NCBI GenBank assembly: GCA_043760535.1
Contig: JAYUOV010000083.1
Location: forward strand, 1 to 5,667
DNA length: 5,667 nt
Direction: 5' to 3'
Source: JAZKFT01 sp043760535
Lineage (GTDB): Bacteria > Bacteroidota > Bacteroidia > Chitinophagales > Chitinophagaceae
Shown: positions 5,508 through 5,667 of the stretch, piece by piece
How positions within the stretch are numbered: position 1 is the stretch's first letter
Layout: each line of letters starts with the position of its first letter
Translations under genes and position numbers: made by a program
The notes under the pieces: model-generated
Told to the model about the DNA's origin: nothing
Databases searched by the model: none
What the model saw: only the letters and a program-made list of their open reading frames with translations

Positions 5508-5667
5508 ATGAACATCATCATAACCGGTGCCTCTAAAGGAATAGGCAAAGCCATTGCAGAACAATTTGCAGCGGCAGGCCACACTTTATTTGTTTGTAGC
5601 AGAAACCAAAAACAGTTATATGATACGGTTGCCATGTTGCAAACAAACTATCCTCAATGCATAGTTA
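5508..5667 (+). CDS. Short-chain dehydrogenase/reductase, N-terminal part (runs off the window)
   Basis: Only the first 53 codons are present. They form the start of a Rossmann fold: NIIITGASKGIGKAIAEQF carries the SDR cofactor motif TGxxxGxG (Thr6, Gly7, Gly11, Gly13), and the second strand LFVCSR ends in Arg32, which with Lys10 suggests NADP(H) rather than NAD(H). The active-site Ser, Tyr and Lys would lie beyond the window, so the substrate cannot be guessed. ATG at 5508 directly precedes the first beta strand. The gene is divergent from yjjG, with a compact palindrome just upstream. Confidence 0.88.
   Translation, partial: MNIIITGASKGIGKAIAEQFAAAGHTLFVCSRNQKQLYDTVAMLQTNYPQCIV

Noticed and set aside
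5164..5511. Plus-strand 115-codon frame
   Set aside because: Its first third is antisense to yjjG and the rest crosses the heptamer tract and both palindromic repeats. No family-like motif is present.

Overview
The window looks like chromosomal DNA from a member of the Bacteroidota, probably near Chitinophagaceae/Sphingobacteriia. The genus is my inference. The grounds are family-typical proteins (a MetX/MetZ pair, a YjjG-type phosphatase, a NYN-LOTUS protein, a cupin_8 remnant), start codons without Shine-Dalgarno sequences, a clear TTTG-N19-TAnnTTTG promoter, and short palindromic intergenic repeats. There is no sign of phage, transposase, CRISPR, rRNA or tRNA.

Layout. Positions 1-454 hold no convincing protein gene. 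They contain a REP-like palindromic repeat (22-60), an AT-rich perfect hairpin (145-171) and a structured intergenic element with three AGCGGAAA boxes (about 285-447). On the minus strand lie metX (homoserine O-acyltransferase, 1366-2367) and, downstream of it, a NYN-LOTUS putative RNA-binding nuclease (455-1288), probably one transcription unit. Divergent from metX across 89 bp is metZ (2457-3617, plus strand), a PLP-dependent sulfhydrylase. MetX activates homoserine and MetZ replaces the acyl group with sulfide to give homocysteine, so the pair is the direct-sulfhydrylation route to methionine.

The stretch from metZ to the next intact gene (3650-4515, minus strand) looks non-coding apart from one 108-codon frame. 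Reading it by hand recovers an almost full-length cupin_8 (JmjC/FIH-like) protein, broken by seven stop codons and two frameshifts and lacking the expected metal ligands. It is an old pseudogene. A perfect 16-bp hairpin inside it may record the mutation that made one of the stops.

Next comes an intact minus-strand HAD phosphatase of the YjjG type (4580-5275). Its upstream region (5276-5507) carries a 7-bp tandem repeat, two copies of a GAGACGCCATA palindromic element and two opposing promoter candidates. One drives yjjG with near-perfect Bacteroidota spacing; the other points at a plus-strand short-chain dehydrogenase/reductase gene (from 5508) that runs off the end of the window.

I see no evidence for an undescribed multi-gene system. 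The items most worth a second look are the hidden cupin_8 pseudogene with its palindrome, the structured element at 285-447, and the NYN-LOTUS protein linked to methionine genes.
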